In this document: in pieces, positions 35,389 to 48,300 of the stretch
Layout of the letters: each line of letters opens with the position of its first letter
Position numbering within the stretch: position 1 is the stretch's first letter
Assembly: GCA_945643635.1 (NCBI GenBank)
Contig: CALZFC010000065.1
Location: 1,392,501-1,456,500, forward strand
DNA from: Allodiplogaster sudhausi
Lineage: Eukaryota > Nematoda > Chromadorea > Rhabditida > Diplogasteridae
Length of the DNA stretch: 64,000 bases
Direction of reading: 5' to 3'
Notes under the pieces: generated by a model
What the model saw: only the letters and a program-made list of their open reading frames with translations
Told to the model about the DNA's origin: nothing
The model's database searches: none
Made by a program: the position numbers and the translations under genes

Positions 35389-36809
35389 ATGCTGCATCTT
35401 TGCAACACACCCTTGAGGCGAAGAGGCGCTGTGCTCATGATTCATACTTACCAAACAGGAGAGAACCAAAATAGACTCGGTAAAACAGTTTTCGGTGCTG
35501 AACACTTTGGCCAAACCTTGTGAACGAAAACACGCGTCACACCGATCTGGGCCATCATCCATTTTTGCAAAGGTGGTGGCCGGTTTGCTTTTTCATTCGT
35601 TGTTTTGTTTGCGAGAGAGTTTCTTCACCAGTCGTGGGCCCGCAATACGCTATTAGGAGTACAGGATTTAACTGATTATCTAGCAATGGTCGCTCTCTCT
35701 CTCTCTCTCTTCGCTCACATCTTTTTTTTATTCTATGTTATTCTCCCGTTATGTTTTTGTCCGATCAAATGGATGCCGTTATGAAAAGCTGACGTGATTC
35801 AGCTATGTACGAATTTTCGTTATTTCTTTTCGCGTAAACACGTTGATGACTGACAATAATCTACCTTCTTTTGACTTACAGGATGATCGTGTCCATGATT
35901 TCGCTCCTTGGTATGAGTTTTATTTGGCTATTCATTTGATTGCCATTTTTTTTTAAAGTTTTTATTATAATCATCAATACGAAAGGTCTAGAGTGAAGAG
36001 AGGGATCTCATATCGGAGGGAAAGGACTTCTAGAACACAATCACATGTACATATTATAGAGTTAATATTTTATTAGAATGTATTAATTCTAAGCCATGTC
36101 ATAGTATTGGTATTTAATTAACTATTTTGTTACAGCCGTCCTCGCGCTAGCCGTAATCTCCGGCTCACCATCAGCGGTGAGGTGGCAAATCGAGTGCATC
36201 CAGCTGGATGCTGCACAAGTGATGGTCAGGCTGTCCTACGAAGAAGATGTGAGTTGGCCGTTAAGTACGAAAGCAGCTGCATCCTAGATTCGCCGGATAT
36301 CTCCCACTATGCAACTCATTCTTTAGAACGGCATAACAACAATCGTCGTCTCGATTAACGCCGCGAGAATGTGACGGGAAGTTGCAGCAGCCAAGGCGCC
36401 CACATCGAAGTTGGTTGAATAGCAGGGATTGGGCCGTCTATTGGCACATCCTGATCGTACAGCATACGATATACATATGCATCTATTTACTCATAGTATT
36501 GAAAGGACGTGAAGCTTTGCATTTTTTAAGAGAAAGAAAGGAGAAAATTAGACATTGATGTAGTTGAAGTATTGTTAGAATATGCGGTAGTTAAGCACAA
36601 AAATACTAATTGTAAGGGAAGAGCCTTCTTTCCGTTGCGTGTAAATAACATTGAACAGTTGCTGTAAAAAAAATACTGAAAACGTAAGTCGTCCTAATGA
36701 TCAGGTTTCGTTTTTCCCTAATGGAGCGAAGGTCCTGGCAACTGATTCGCAACCATGGTGCCTAATCATTAACATCAAGTACACCCGCACAGGAGGAGTC
36801 AGCATACTT

Positions 36810-36905
36810 CTGTACTTAACCTAAGCCTAAGCCTTAACTTAAGCCTTAGCCTTAAGGCCTTAACCTTAGCCTTAATATTAATCCTAATTTTTCTTTAACC
36901 TTGGC
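36810..36905 (+). repeat. TTAAGCCTTAGCC-type degenerate repeat
   Basis: Overlapping copies of ccttaaccttagccttaa. The same motif occurs at the same intron position in the truncated copy (28140-28190) and, on the minus strand, in the intact LAMP (58845-58885). Confidence 0.85.
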
Positions 36906-36927
36906 TGTAGCATTTAACCTTCGCCTC

Positions 36928-37213
36928 TGTCAAGACGATGTTGGGGTGTCGCCTCTTGTGTGTATGTACATGTCGTATGTGGCACCGGATCTCCCCAATA
37001 ACGGTCTTACTACTGGGCTTCTTACATATAGATTTATCAGTTACACTTACATTTATCTCTTAACACAAGGGGCATATCTAGAGGGGGGAGATCCGCGGCC
37101 GGGAGAGCTGCCAGCCTCTCTTGACAGATGTTCTCTCAACTCTGGTTGGCAATTGCTCGGAGCAGCCTCACCTCCTGAGGGGCGGGGCTACTCCTCTCCC
37201 CGGCCACGTAACA
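36928..37213 (-). repeat. 3' LTR of the retroelement
   Basis: Direct repeat of 40666-40949; TG...CA ends on the minus strand. A 2-bp indel (tttatcag against tttcag) explains the length difference. Confidence 0.92.
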
Positions 37214-38555
37214 TCCCCCTTTACTGTTTTGACTGGTCCCTCAGTCAACAAAATAAAAGAAAAGAATTTAAACTATCATCTATTTTCACACACGAACAAA
37301 GAAACGGAGCGCACGGAAAAGGAAACTGTAGAGGAGAGGGAATGAGAGAGTGAGAATGAGGGAGAGAGAATGAGATAGAGATAGAGAGAGAAATTCGAGG
37401 GAGGAGGGGGAAAAATGGCGGTCAGTCTTCCCAGGGGAAGCGGCAGGCTGCTGTGAATATGCCTGCGGTGATTGTGATAAGGCAAAGCTCGGGCCAAAAG
37501 CCTTCTTTTGCTCTGTCTTGTCGCCTTCTTCTTTCGTCTTTTTTGTTCTCTGTCTTGCGTCTCTCGATCTTGCAGTCTCTTTGTCTTGTTCTTCGTGGTA
37601 GGCGCTTGATGTTGTTGCCGTCTGATTGAACTGGGTGAGGAGAGGTGCTGATGGTGAGTAGTGAGACATTTGTTGGCTGGTCTGCGAGAGAGCTAACCGG
37701 CGAGAGAGGAAGGGCATCGAGAGAGTGTTAGGCGCTTGAGGGTGGCGGAACAATTGTTGTGAATCCCGCGTGTAGCGCTCTTGAGAGTACGTTCATATGA
37801 GAGGGAAGATGACGAGAGAAAATGATAGCGGCCCATCTGATTCATTCAGATCACGATGGGCGGCTTATTGTTAGCGTTTCGGAGTGAAGATTACGGTGAA
37901 GCCCTAGTTTGTCGATGACTGGTGAAGATGGTGGGGAGAGGAGAGAGCAAGAAAAAAAGAAAGATAGAGAGATAGGGCCGAAGAATATGGGGTAAGGGGT
38001 AGGTGGCCGGGGATGGCAGGGAAAATGATTTCGCAAAAGCAAGGAGACGAGCAATTAAAAGATTGTTGCGATTGCAGTGGGTAGGAAGAGGGATGCAGAG
38101 TTAGTATACCGACGGAAAGAGGAAACGACTGGAGAAAGAAGAGAAGGGAATCAACTGATAAGATTTGTTAGTACATATCTATTTTAAATTTTCTATCTAA
38201 TATCGTTTTTCGATACAATTTGGGTCTTATTTCGCGAAAGTAAATGTAGATGCATAATGAAATGTTACTTCTAGAATGTGAATGCGAATATTTCTAATTT
38301 TCTGAGGGACCACTAATATTTCTAGAATATGACAAATTTAATAACATTTCTAAAAAATGACAAATTACATAACATTTCAATAGTAGTGATAATAATCGTT
38401 CCTCTTCTTCTTGATCATTCGGTTCTTCCTTTCGAGTAAACTAGAGTCGGCGGCAGCGTCGGCGAATCGATGAGTGTGTCGTTCGTCTGCTTCTTCCTTC
38501 TTCAAACGGTCACGGTAATCTTTTCTGTTGGTTGTTGGTCGGCGTCATCTTCATC

Positions 38556-39282
38556 TTATTGTTCTCGGCGGTGGAATCGTCTAACATTTCCTTGTCCCAG
38601 GTGGTTGTCGCTACTGGTATTCTCGTAGTAGTCGACATCTCTGTAGTCGTCGTAGTCATTTTTGGCATCTCGGTTGTCATCGTAGTCGTTTTCGGTAGGC
38701 GTTTGAGTCGTGACTGGCTCTTGCGTTGTTAGCGATGCCTGCGTTGTCTGTGGCAGCGATTTGGTTGTCGGTGATGGTTGCGTCGTCGTACTCGGCCTCT
38801 GAGTTGTCGTTGTCGTTGTCGTTGTCATTGTTCATTTCTGTCGTAGTCGGCCTGGTTGTTGATGTCGTCGTCGGTCTTCATGTCGTCGTCAGAGTTCTTG
38901 TCGTAGTTTCCAATATCGTGTTGTCGATCGGTGGAGTCCACGTAGTCGTCGGGATTGTTGTAGTTGTTGCTGGTTTTTGAGTTATAGTCGGCGCTATTTT
39001 CTACTGTAAGGTGGCGGGATTCGTTGTATGATTTTTTTTCCCACAAGCGTTCTTGTTGTGATCACTATGTGGCAACAAGGCTCCATCTTGAGTTCTTCTC
39101 GGGACCAAATGATGATGTGATCCGTCTTGTACAGTGCATTCCTTCGTGTTCAACGGCGTCAAGATCTGTTCCTCTTGAATCACCGTAATTTGAGCGTCTT
39201 CGAGATAGAAGACTTGGTCGATAATGCATCTTTCGTCCCAGAACTTGCTTGAAGTTGCTGGAGGCCTGTCTGTAGCTGCCAC
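38556..39282 (-). pseudogene. retroelement internal ORF, broken into three frames
   Basis: Three overlapping open frames (39282-39001, 39046-38825, 38828-38556) follow one another as if a single reading frame had been shifted. The N-terminal part reads DERCIIDQVFYLED. The middle is rich in Asn, Asp and Tyr (NYNNPDDYVDSTDR). The last is a Thr-rich mucin-like run (TTTQRPSTTTQPSPTTK) followed by DYDD repeats. I do not recognise it; a glycosylated env-like or accessory product is possible but unproven. Another open frame at 37286-37753 (Gln/Ser-rich, then low complexity) is also unassigned. Confidence 0.4.
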
Positions 39283-40646
39283 GTCTTGAGAGATTCTTCT
39301 ACGCGGATGAATACGGACAACACGATTAGTTTAGACTAGGACGGACGCGTGGTGTTACACGTTGGGGTTTCTTTTTCTCGAAAACAGGCGGCAGGCTGAG
39401 GTGTTTGTGAGCTGAGATGTTCTAAGGATGAGCGCATTTGCGTCACCGACGCAACTGTTCGACTATTGTCGGAATGCTGAGTGATTGAAAACAGAGGCAG
39501 CGTTACATACCTACAGAGATAGAAAGATACAGAGAAGCAGAGAGGGAAGAGAAACGGTGAAAAAAGATTTAGCCTCTTCCGGATGAATTGAGAGAGAAAC
39601 TGCGGAGGCGGATAGAGATAGCGAGAAAATAATAGAGAAAAATATTACTGTAAAAATAAATGAGACAGAAATATTAAGGAAAACATTCGCGCATAGAGTT
39701 TCTGAATATTCGTGATACATGAGTTTATGTTGCCAAAGACTGTGACCTGCCTGACTGTTCGCCTTATTTTGTAAAATGGGAAAAATGTGGCTATTTAAAA
39801 GACAAAGAAGACAATGGATGAGCAAGAAATTAGTTAATAGAAGAAAATAAATACTATTAAATTCCGGGCGCTCCGGGAGTTGAGAGGGAGGGCTGGCGGC
39901 TTTACAGATGTAATTTGTATATATTTACATACACACATGGAGTTCTGATGGTGTAGCGGGAGAGATGGTGCGAAATTTCTAAGACTGAGGGGAGGAACTC
40001 TAAATACCCGAGAGATGAGTGAGTGCGGCGTGTTTTGATTTTACCAGCAAGCTCTTTGGGAAGGAGGCACTAACTAGAACGATGATAAGAGATGCCCGGG
40101 CTTAATTTTAAAGAATAATTTTAAACACTAAAATTTATTCTCAATTTCGCGTTAGAGCAAGTGAAAAAATCAGCTTTTGCGAGCTCGCCTGGCATGGTGA
40201 ATAAAATTAATTAATAAAAACATGCCTATTATTCGTATTCGTATTCTTTTTCCTCTCTTCTTTTTGGACCCCCTTTGCTTGGTTGCCCGCACGCGCTGCT
40301 TTGAATGCCGCTATCGCAAGTGTCTATATACATTAATCTTGCTTCTTCTTTTTTCTTCTTCAAAATTCGCTTTAAGGGGGTGAGCGCGTGGGTTCCTCAC
40401 AACCAAGTTATGCCGCTGCATATCCAATGACAGTAATAATACATTAAAAGAGAATGAGAACGGAGTAACGAGAAAAAATGTAATCGTTCTCCCTGCCGGA
40501 TGATCGGGATTTTTGCAAATGATAAAAGAGAAAGACTTAGTCAATTTGCGGCAAAATATTTTTCCGGCCTATCTTATGTCAAGGATTAAACGGACCTCAG
40601 AGTGAAAATTCATGAACTGCTGACGTCGGACGTCACTGACGCAGTC

Positions 40647-40665
40647 GTTCAACCCGGGACCTCCA
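40647..40665 (-). promoter_or_regulatory. retroelement primer-binding site
   Basis: Abuts the 5' LTR with no gap. On the + strand it reads gttcaacccgggacctcca, which has the form of a tRNA T-arm, acceptor strand and CCA end. Confidence 0.85.
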
Positions 40666-40949
40666 TGTCAAGACGACGTTGGGGTGTCGCCTCTTGTGTG
40701 TATGTACATGTCGTATGTGGCACCGGATCTCCCCAATAACGGTCTTACTACTGGGCTTCTTACATATAGATTTCAGTTACACTTACATTTATCTCTTAAC
40801 ATAAGGGGCATATCTAGAGGGGGGAGATCCGCGGCCGCGAGAGCTGCCAGCCTCTCTTGACAGATGTTCTCTCAACTCTGGTTGGCAATTGCTCGGAGCA
40901 GCCTCACCTCCTGAGGGGTGGGGCTACTCCTCTCCCCGGCCACGTAACA
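40666..40949 (-). repeat. 5' LTR of the retroelement
   Basis: Direct repeat of 36928-37213. The minus-strand 5' end TGTTACG is at 40949, next to the CCTC duplication. Confidence 0.92.
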
Positions 40950-41522
40950 CCTCCCAAACTTTAACCTTTGCCTTGTAGTAAGCTAATGGTAAGGTCACCT
41001 CATGTTCATCACACCGTGGCACTATCAATAATGAATTTTATTTGTTTCTAGAACGGCTTCAAAGTTGGAGATTACATGCTCGAGACGACACCGACATCTA
41101 TCGGCATTCCGGCTAGTCAGTGAGATCGCGTTATTGCTCCACATTGATATTCAATCATAAACTGAATCATTACGGCTAGAAACCGGTTTTTTTTTTAATT
41201 TTATTTTTTTTGTGATTTTTATTTTGCACCTTCTCATGCTTCCTCTTTACAATTGGCTTCTCTGGCCATTTGTTTATGTTTTTTAGCCAATCTTTTCGAT
41301 GTTAAATCAGCAAACTTCATTTGCCAGTGAAATACCGGAGGTCGCCAGCTGCTGACAATGAAGATTGTATCGAAGCGACCGGTTCTAACACGTTTAAGGT
41401 TGGGCTCTATTGTGGCACCTGATATCAATGAGTATGCGAAATTATTTTAATGAATAATGAAAATATTTAACTAAAAAATAAAAAGCCATTTATATAATAT
41501 ATACCTCTATATATATATAAAC

Positions 41523-41527
<5 letters not shown>

Positions 41528-41570
<43 letters not shown>
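41528..41570. repeat. (TA)n microsatellite
   Basis: About 20 ta units in the intron before the seventh exon of the third LAMP copy. Confidence 0.95.
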
Positions 41571-41573
<3 letters not shown>

Positions 41574-41828
41574 CTAAAAATATTTTTCCCAGAGTTCTAC
41601 GACTACTCTACAGCTCGTAAACTTTTCATCTATAACCTTCACAAATCTTACGCTCATTGCAGGAGCCATCATTGAGAATCCAGAGTTCATGAGCACGCAG
41701 TGTGAGTGGTGAAGATGCAATGATTATATGAGGAGTGTATTTGAAGACTTGTTAAGCGTTTACAATCTTTCCACCTCACTTTTTCTCTCCTTCTTTTTCT
41801 CTCTTTTCTCTCTGTCACACTCTCTCCT

Positions 41829-41865
<37 letters not shown>

Positions 41866-42007
41866 CTCTTTGTCAGACTCCGAGCAGCAGCCGGACTCGC
41901 GTACCGCTGACATCGTCCTTATCGTTATCGGAGCGAGCCTAGCTCTCCTCGGAACCCTCCTGCTCGTCACGTTTGTAATCCGACGAACACAACAGCGTCG
42001 GAATTGA

Positions 42008-42659
42008 AGTTCCTCAATATTCTCTTTTCCCTGCTTCAGATCCATCGATTTATTCTACCTCTGATGCTGTCACGCAGTCTTCTTTATCTTCGTTTTCCAG
42101 ATTATCGATTTGTTAACTAACTTTCCCGTGTCTCTATTTCATTTATGAAGTCTGATGTAGTGTGTGATTGTTGTCAGCTTCAAATGATGGGTTTCATGTA
42201 CATTTTGTTAGTTTGCGGGCGACTGTGTAGGTATGGTGGGGGGGGGCACATGATATTCAATCACAAACTGACTCATTTCGGCTAGAAAACGAATTTCTTG
42301 TATTTTCCACTTATCTCAGCTTCGTTTATACGTTCCATCACTTTCAGATTATCTTGAAAAATCCATACTTGTTTTTCGTATACAATTGGAAGTTGTTTTC
42401 ATTTGATGTTTTTCTTTCAGAACGTTCGAGAAAGAGATAAAATTTAAATAATTGTAAATGTGGCAGTCCAGTGGAAGTAAACGAATAGATTATGGATAAC
42501 GCATGTCGAACAAAGATATTGTCCCACTGTCTTTCTTCCTCTCTCTCTTTCTCTCTCGCAATCTCACTCTTTCTCTCTCTTTCTCTTTCTCTCTTTCACT
42601 CTCTCTCTCTCGCTTTCTCTCTCATCCATTCTCACTTTCTCTGTCGCTCTCTCTTTCTT

Positions 42660-42697
<38 letters not shown>

Positions 42698-43649
42698 CTT
42701 TTCCCTTTCGCAATCTCACTCTTTCTCTTTCTATCTCTCTCTCACTCTCTCTCACTTTCTCTCTCAATCTTTCTCACTTTCTCTATCGCTCTCTCTTTCT
42801 TTCTCTCTCTCTCTTTCTCTCTCTCTCTTATTCATTCTCTCTTTCTCTCTCGCTCTCTCTCTTTCTCTCTCGCAATCTCACTCTTTCTCTTTCTTTTCAT
42901 TCATTCTCACTTTCTCTATCGCTCTCTCTTTCTTTCTCTCTCATTCATTCTCTCTTTCTGTCTCGCTCTCTCTCTCTCTCTCTCTTTCTCTCTCGCAATC
43001 TCACTCTTTCTCTTTTTCTCTCACTCTCTCTCTCATTTTCTTTCTCATTCATTCTAACTTTCTCTAGCGCTCTCTCCTTCTTGCTCTCTCTCATTCATTC
43101 ATTCTCTCTCTCTCTCTCTCTCGCTCCCTCTCGCTCTCTCTGCTGCAAGTTGGCCCCCCTCATTCAAAAATGACACATTTCCCATGCACCCGTGCCTCCT
43201 CCACCTCCTTTCCTCGTTCAATGTTCTTTTTTTTTGTTCCAAGTTCGTACCCTGGCTTACCATTAGATAATATTTTTTCATAGTCACATTTTCCCTTGCT
43301 TGCTCCTGCGTTCGTAATAACACTGAAAATTCTGTTCTTCACTTCCTATTTTGTCTGCCTCTGGTACTTTCTCCACCCCATAGCCTGTGGTTAGCGTCAG
43401 AAAATCTTTGTTGGCAATTTTTTTTTGTGTTTATGTTCTAATGTTGTCGATAACAATTTATCAACTAGAGAACAATTGTAAGTAAACAACTTCTCAAATT
43501 CGGATAACAAAACAAACAAATAAACAAACAACTTCTTGCGGCTACTTCATGCCTCTAATTGTAAGAATACACGTATGTATGTAACGTCTAGGTAAATCAA
43601 TGTTCTAGATTAAGCAAGAGACAGAGAAAGAGATGCGGGAAGGGAGAGA

Positions 43650-43700
<51 letters not shown>

Positions 43701-43786
43701 GAGAGAGAGAGGAGAGAGAGAAAGAGAGAGGAGAGAGAGAAAGAGAGAGGAGAGAGAGAGAGAGGAGAGAGAGGAGAGAGAGAGAG

Positions 43787-43817
<31 letters not shown>

Positions 43818-44313
43818 TAGAGAGAGAGAGGGGGAGAAGACAAAAATAACAGCTGAAAGTAGTAAAAACAACAGCGGATTCAAATTCAAATACTGTTGTT
43901 TTCCTTCATATTTGTGCTGCGCGGAAAATAACAAATACTAATGGTAAATATAGAGGCCAGGTAATTCATATAAGCACAACAATAATTATTTCAGTTCTCC
44001 TCTCTCCGCTCTAATTCCATAACAATCATTCGAATATCGAGTAAACGAAATATAACGAAGAACAACGCAAACTTCGGCCAAACAGAGATGAAGCAACAAA
44101 ATTTAGTAGGAACGTTGTTAATTTTTCAACTTCCTCACTTTGTTCAATTTCTAACGACTTCTCTGATTCATCTAATCATTCAAGGGGGCCAAAACTGAAA
44201 CCTATAATATAATGAAACTTTCCTGAGTTTAATCGCACGCTTAATCGTAGGTAAAAGCGCGGGAATTCAAACTTGAGTTTTCGTCCTCGGTTGACCAACA
44301 AACTCGTCATCGC
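42008..44313. other. convergent intergenic region
   Basis: Lies between the 3' ends of the third LAMP copy (+) and PNPT1 (-). It holds a 600-bp CT array (42540-43140) made of higher-order blocks such as ctctcgcaatctcactctttc, and a GA array (43655-43830). I see no gene. Confidence 0.75.
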
Positions 44314-45290
44314 CTATCTTTTGCCCAATTGGTTGCTGCCCGGCAAGTCCTTGAGGTATGTCTTGCGCACTAGTCGAATCGCGCCCGTTGCTGTGTCCCG
44401 TCCGAGGTATTGAAGGGTTAGGCGGTCGCCGACCTAAGAAAAATAAAGTATCGAAAAATCATCACATTTTTTTTCCAAATTATCAGCTATTAATTAAGGA
44501 AGAAATATTTCTATCCTCTGAAGCTCGTATACAAATGTAGAGTGAATTATTGTCCTGCTTTCTATTTGAGCATCCACAAGATAAGGAAAAAAACATTATT
44601 AAGGTTAATTATTTATATTATTCATTCGAATACTCAGCGATCAGCAAACGCACTTATTTGCCAGAATTTTCATATAAAACTGCTTATAAAATATATTCAT
44701 CTGAACAAGCATTCAAACCAGTAATATTAAATTAATTAGAATAAAAATTAATCTGCAATGATCAATTAGTAAATAGTTAAATAAATATAACAATAAATAA
44801 ATAAATAAAATTTAACCTTGATCCCAATGGCGCTGGGGTGCTGAATGGGAGTAGAATGAAGCTGTGCATTCTTCACAAAGTGCGCCCGGCCAGTTGACTG
44901 AAGTAATCAATAGTAGACTTATGCTAATTACAATGATTATTTCATGTGCATTAACACATATGTTTTAAAAAAGGTGAAAAAAAGGATTTTTTACCATTCA
45001 TTAGCAGCAAATGAAGTTAAATAATGTTGTAAAATTAAAGCATAATATTTAGGGAAGGAAATAACCTTAGCAAAAAAATAATATTTATAACACAAAAGAA
45101 TATCGTTCATCCATACCTTTAGCTTGATGGAGACGCCACCGTCAAGAACTGCGACAACCTCGGCAGTCACAGACTGGCCAAAGGAGAGATTCGCGTCGTC
45201 AGAGGAGGAGACCAATCTGGAAGGGAGGGTGGATGATGGGAGAGAAAGGAAGAGAAAGGAAGAGAAAGGAAGAGAGAGGAAGAGAGTGGA

Positions 45291-45322
<32 letters not shown>

Positions 45323-48300
45323 AGAGAGAGAGAGAGAGACTCTCTACTCCTTCTGTCGCACGGAAAAAAGACGATGCTAAAGAATGATACTATAGAAATA
45401 TTATATTACAAAAAATAGAAAAAAAAGATAACTTCAAAAGAAAAAAGAGCGCTTACTCATCGACCATCTCTCTTGCCTTCAGCATCATTTCTCGATTCGG
45501 CGATGTCAGCACGAGGTTCACGTCGTCTTCGGCGGAAATCTGTCAAAATGGTTTTTGTTGTTGTTGTAGTAAATTTTTGTTCTTTTATTGGTGGTTTAAA
45601 GTAAGCTGTATTTCATCCTTAAAAAAACGTGCGCAGGGTTCGCTGATGTTTCAGACGTATGTACGGACGATTCATAATTGTAGAAACGCTAGATTGTTTC
45701 ATGTATATATTTTTATGTTTACATTTTATTAAAATTTTCCAAAACTAAAGTTAACACTGTTGTTGCAAGAAAACACCGGTCAAGAAAAATATATTTTCAC
45801 AAATTCAAAAAAAAAGTTTCGATTCGATCGTCGTAAACCAAATTTCGACGTCTTGGTGGTTTACAGGAAACGCCATTTCATAAAATAAAAACTTGAACAG
45901 GATGCACCAATAATAAGGGAGTATGCATTTATATTATAAAGAACAATGAAATGTTCCATGCCCATATTCTTTTCAATGTTTACATAAATAAATAAATAAA
46001 TAAGTAAATATATGTATATGTATAATATTTATAGACTTAAACATATTGACCCCACCTTGACGCCGGTTTCCGCTTCGATCTGCTTGAGATTGTAGCCTCC
46101 TCCTCTGAACAGGGCATGTCTCCGATAGGACTCCACCATCATCGCCTCCATAACAGGCACCGAGTCCTGAGAAGAAAAAAGACGGGGGATTACGGTAAGA
46201 ATAAATAATTTTGAGTTATTACTGTTATTATAAGTGCTGCATTTATTTGCATTCATAAATTGTTTTTCTTGATACTTTAATTCCAGAATTTTTTTTTTAA
46301 TTCTAGCTACGGAACAATTCAAGATCAAATACAAAATATATATTTAATTTCAAAAAAATTTTTAACAGTTTTTTTTTAAAGATTATATTTGTCCGAAAAT
46401 GGATTTTAAAAAAGCCGCCGAAATAAAAGTTTAACCTTGAATTCCTTCCTTGGTGTCGCCTGGACCTCATCCATTCTATCAAGGAGAACACGTAGTGAAT
46501 CATCGCCTGGATTCATACAACAAATTAATGATTAAAAAAATAAAGTTATGAGGAAAGATAGGAACCATACGGAAATGCGCATGAGAAAAGAAGATTAACG
46601 AATGAGAAAAAAGATGAGCAAATGAAATATGGAATATAATAGAGAGAAAGACAGAGAAAAGACAGAGAGAAAGAGAGAACGAGAGAGAAAAGAGAAGAGA
46701 GTGAAGAGAGAGAGAGAGCGAGATAGAGATAGAGAGAGAGAGAGAGCAAGAGAGAGAGAGAGAGAATGAGGAAGCTAACCCTGCTGGACGCTCTCTCTGA
46801 GTTGCTGCCTCGTGAGCCCTAGTCTCTTCTTCACATCCAACTGCATCGCCGTGAAGCCTTTCCGAGATCCTAAAAGATTAGCAGTTTAAAGAAATTCTTT
46901 ATTATTTCATACTGGAGAAAATTAATACAATATTTTAAAAGAAGAAAAAGGGCTTCTTTTGGATGAAAAAAAAATTCAAAATAAAAAGAAAAAGAACAAA
47001 TTATACCAGCAATCTTAAAGTCCATATCGCCTGCGTAGTCTTCGATGCCAATCAGGTCTGTTAGAACCTGCAATGAACTTTGAGAAAATTATCAGGCGAC
47101 CGGTATTGATCGTGAAACTCGCCGGGTTCTAGGATGATAAATACTGGTTACCTTACCTTAGTACCTTATCCTACGGTAACCTTAGTACCCATACTACCTT
47201 AAGATTAGCACCCATTCTACCGCAAATTCAGAACCCATTCTCCCGTAGTCTTAGTACCCATCCTAAATGAACATTATTAACTTTTCTACCTCAATCTTAA
47301 TACCCCTTCCTACCGTAACCCAATTGCTGACCTTGTATCTCTCATCCGGTCTCTGTTCATCTGACACCATGCCAATGGCGACGCCTGCAGCCGCTGCCTC
47401 GATCGGCACGCCGGCGTCGAGGAGTGCGAGGGTGCCGCCGCACACGGACGCCATCGACGAAGAGCCATTCGACTCGAGCACCTGAGTGGAAGTGAAACTC
47501 GCCAAATCTAGGATGCTATATTTTTGAATTATTTAGAAAAACAAGATAAAATAAATTACAAAATAATTTTTTCTTCTTCATAATATGGCCAATTAATTAT
47601 ATTGGTTTGATTAAATAACATGAAAGATCACTTTATAAGCACCTGATGAATATGGAAACACTATTATTATATATTTCTTTATAAGTTATTTAAAAATAAA
47701 CCACCAGGAAAAATAAAGCAAAAATTAACTATGATTTACTTTTAGATTACGACCAATTAATTATATCGGTTAAATTAACAAACATAAGAGCTCACTCTAA
47801 ACAATTTACTTTTTTTCAAACAAACACTACCAATCCTAATAAGTAACCAGAAATCGTCTATTCCCCAGAATCCTCTGCTATATCTACTCTTCAGTATATC
47901 TAAAACCACCAAGCCCGATATTTTAAATTTTGCCACTTTTCTCAAGTATTCGCCGATGAAGGGTTATTAATTAATCTTTTAATTTTGGCGCCAAAAATAA
48001 TTGTTCAAAAATAAAACTAATTAATGGCACCTGGCAGGCCAGCCTGATGGTGAATGGAAATTCACTCGGCACGACATGAGCCAGTGCCTTCTCTGCAAGA
48101 GCGCCGTGGCCGAGTTCGCGGCGATTTGAGACGCCGCGGCCTTAAAAGAAATACATATTTGAATTCCCAAGCTTTTGCTTAATCAGGCAGGATTTTAGAA
48201 TAGAGCAAAATCAAGCAGGATTTTAGAATAGAGCTAAATCAAGCAGGATTTTAGAATAGAGCAAAATCAAGCAGGATTTTAGAATAGAGCAAAATCAAGC

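Larger units (their letters stand above)
36928..40949 (-). mobile_element. LTR retroelement, non-autonomous or decayed
   Basis: Long terminal repeats at 36928-37213 (286 bp) and 40666-40949 (284 bp), about 98% alike by eye, begin TGTTACG and end CTTGACA when read on the minus strand. Directly downstream of the 5' LTR (minus sense) lies a primer-binding site at 40647-40665 (TGGAGGTCCCGGGTTGAAC), complementary to a tRNA 3' end. Directly upstream of the 3' LTR lies the polypurine tract aaaggggga (37214-37222). A CCTC duplication (36924-36927 and 40950-40953) flanks the whole. The interior of about 3.45 kb shows no reverse transcriptase, integrase or protease motif. It lies in intron 4 of the third LAMP copy. 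Confidence 0.92.
35883..42007 (+). pseudogene. divergent LAMP-like paralogue, intact except for a 1-nt frame break
   Basis: Eight exons follow the intact LAMP gene: 35883-35910, 36136-36248, 36327-36409, 36705-36797, 41052-41115, 41328-41398, 41593-41701, 41877-42007. The product would be about 230 aa: signal peptide (MIVSMISLL, then AVLALAVISG), one luminal domain, and a membrane helix (LLGTLLLVTFVI) ending RRTQQRRN. Exon 3 has 83 nt where 84 is expected; IVVSIN and ENVTGSC lie in different frames. The first Cys pair (IECIQ, GSCSS) is kept. The second pair is lost at both partners (SSTTT and YSEQQ, against CSTTT and YELCQ in LAMP). The lysosomal tail motif is absent. Intron 4 carries an LTR retroelement. 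An acceptor (ttacag) stands one base before the ATG. It is either a recent pseudogene or a gene with one sequence error. Confidence 0.85.

Noticed and set aside
36901..37353. 150-aa open frame on the plus strand
   Set aside because: It lies across the LTR and adjoining retroelement DNA on the antisense strand.
40647..40665. tRNA 3' end
   Set aside because: No cloverleaf lies upstream; the position beside the LTR shows it is a primer-binding site.
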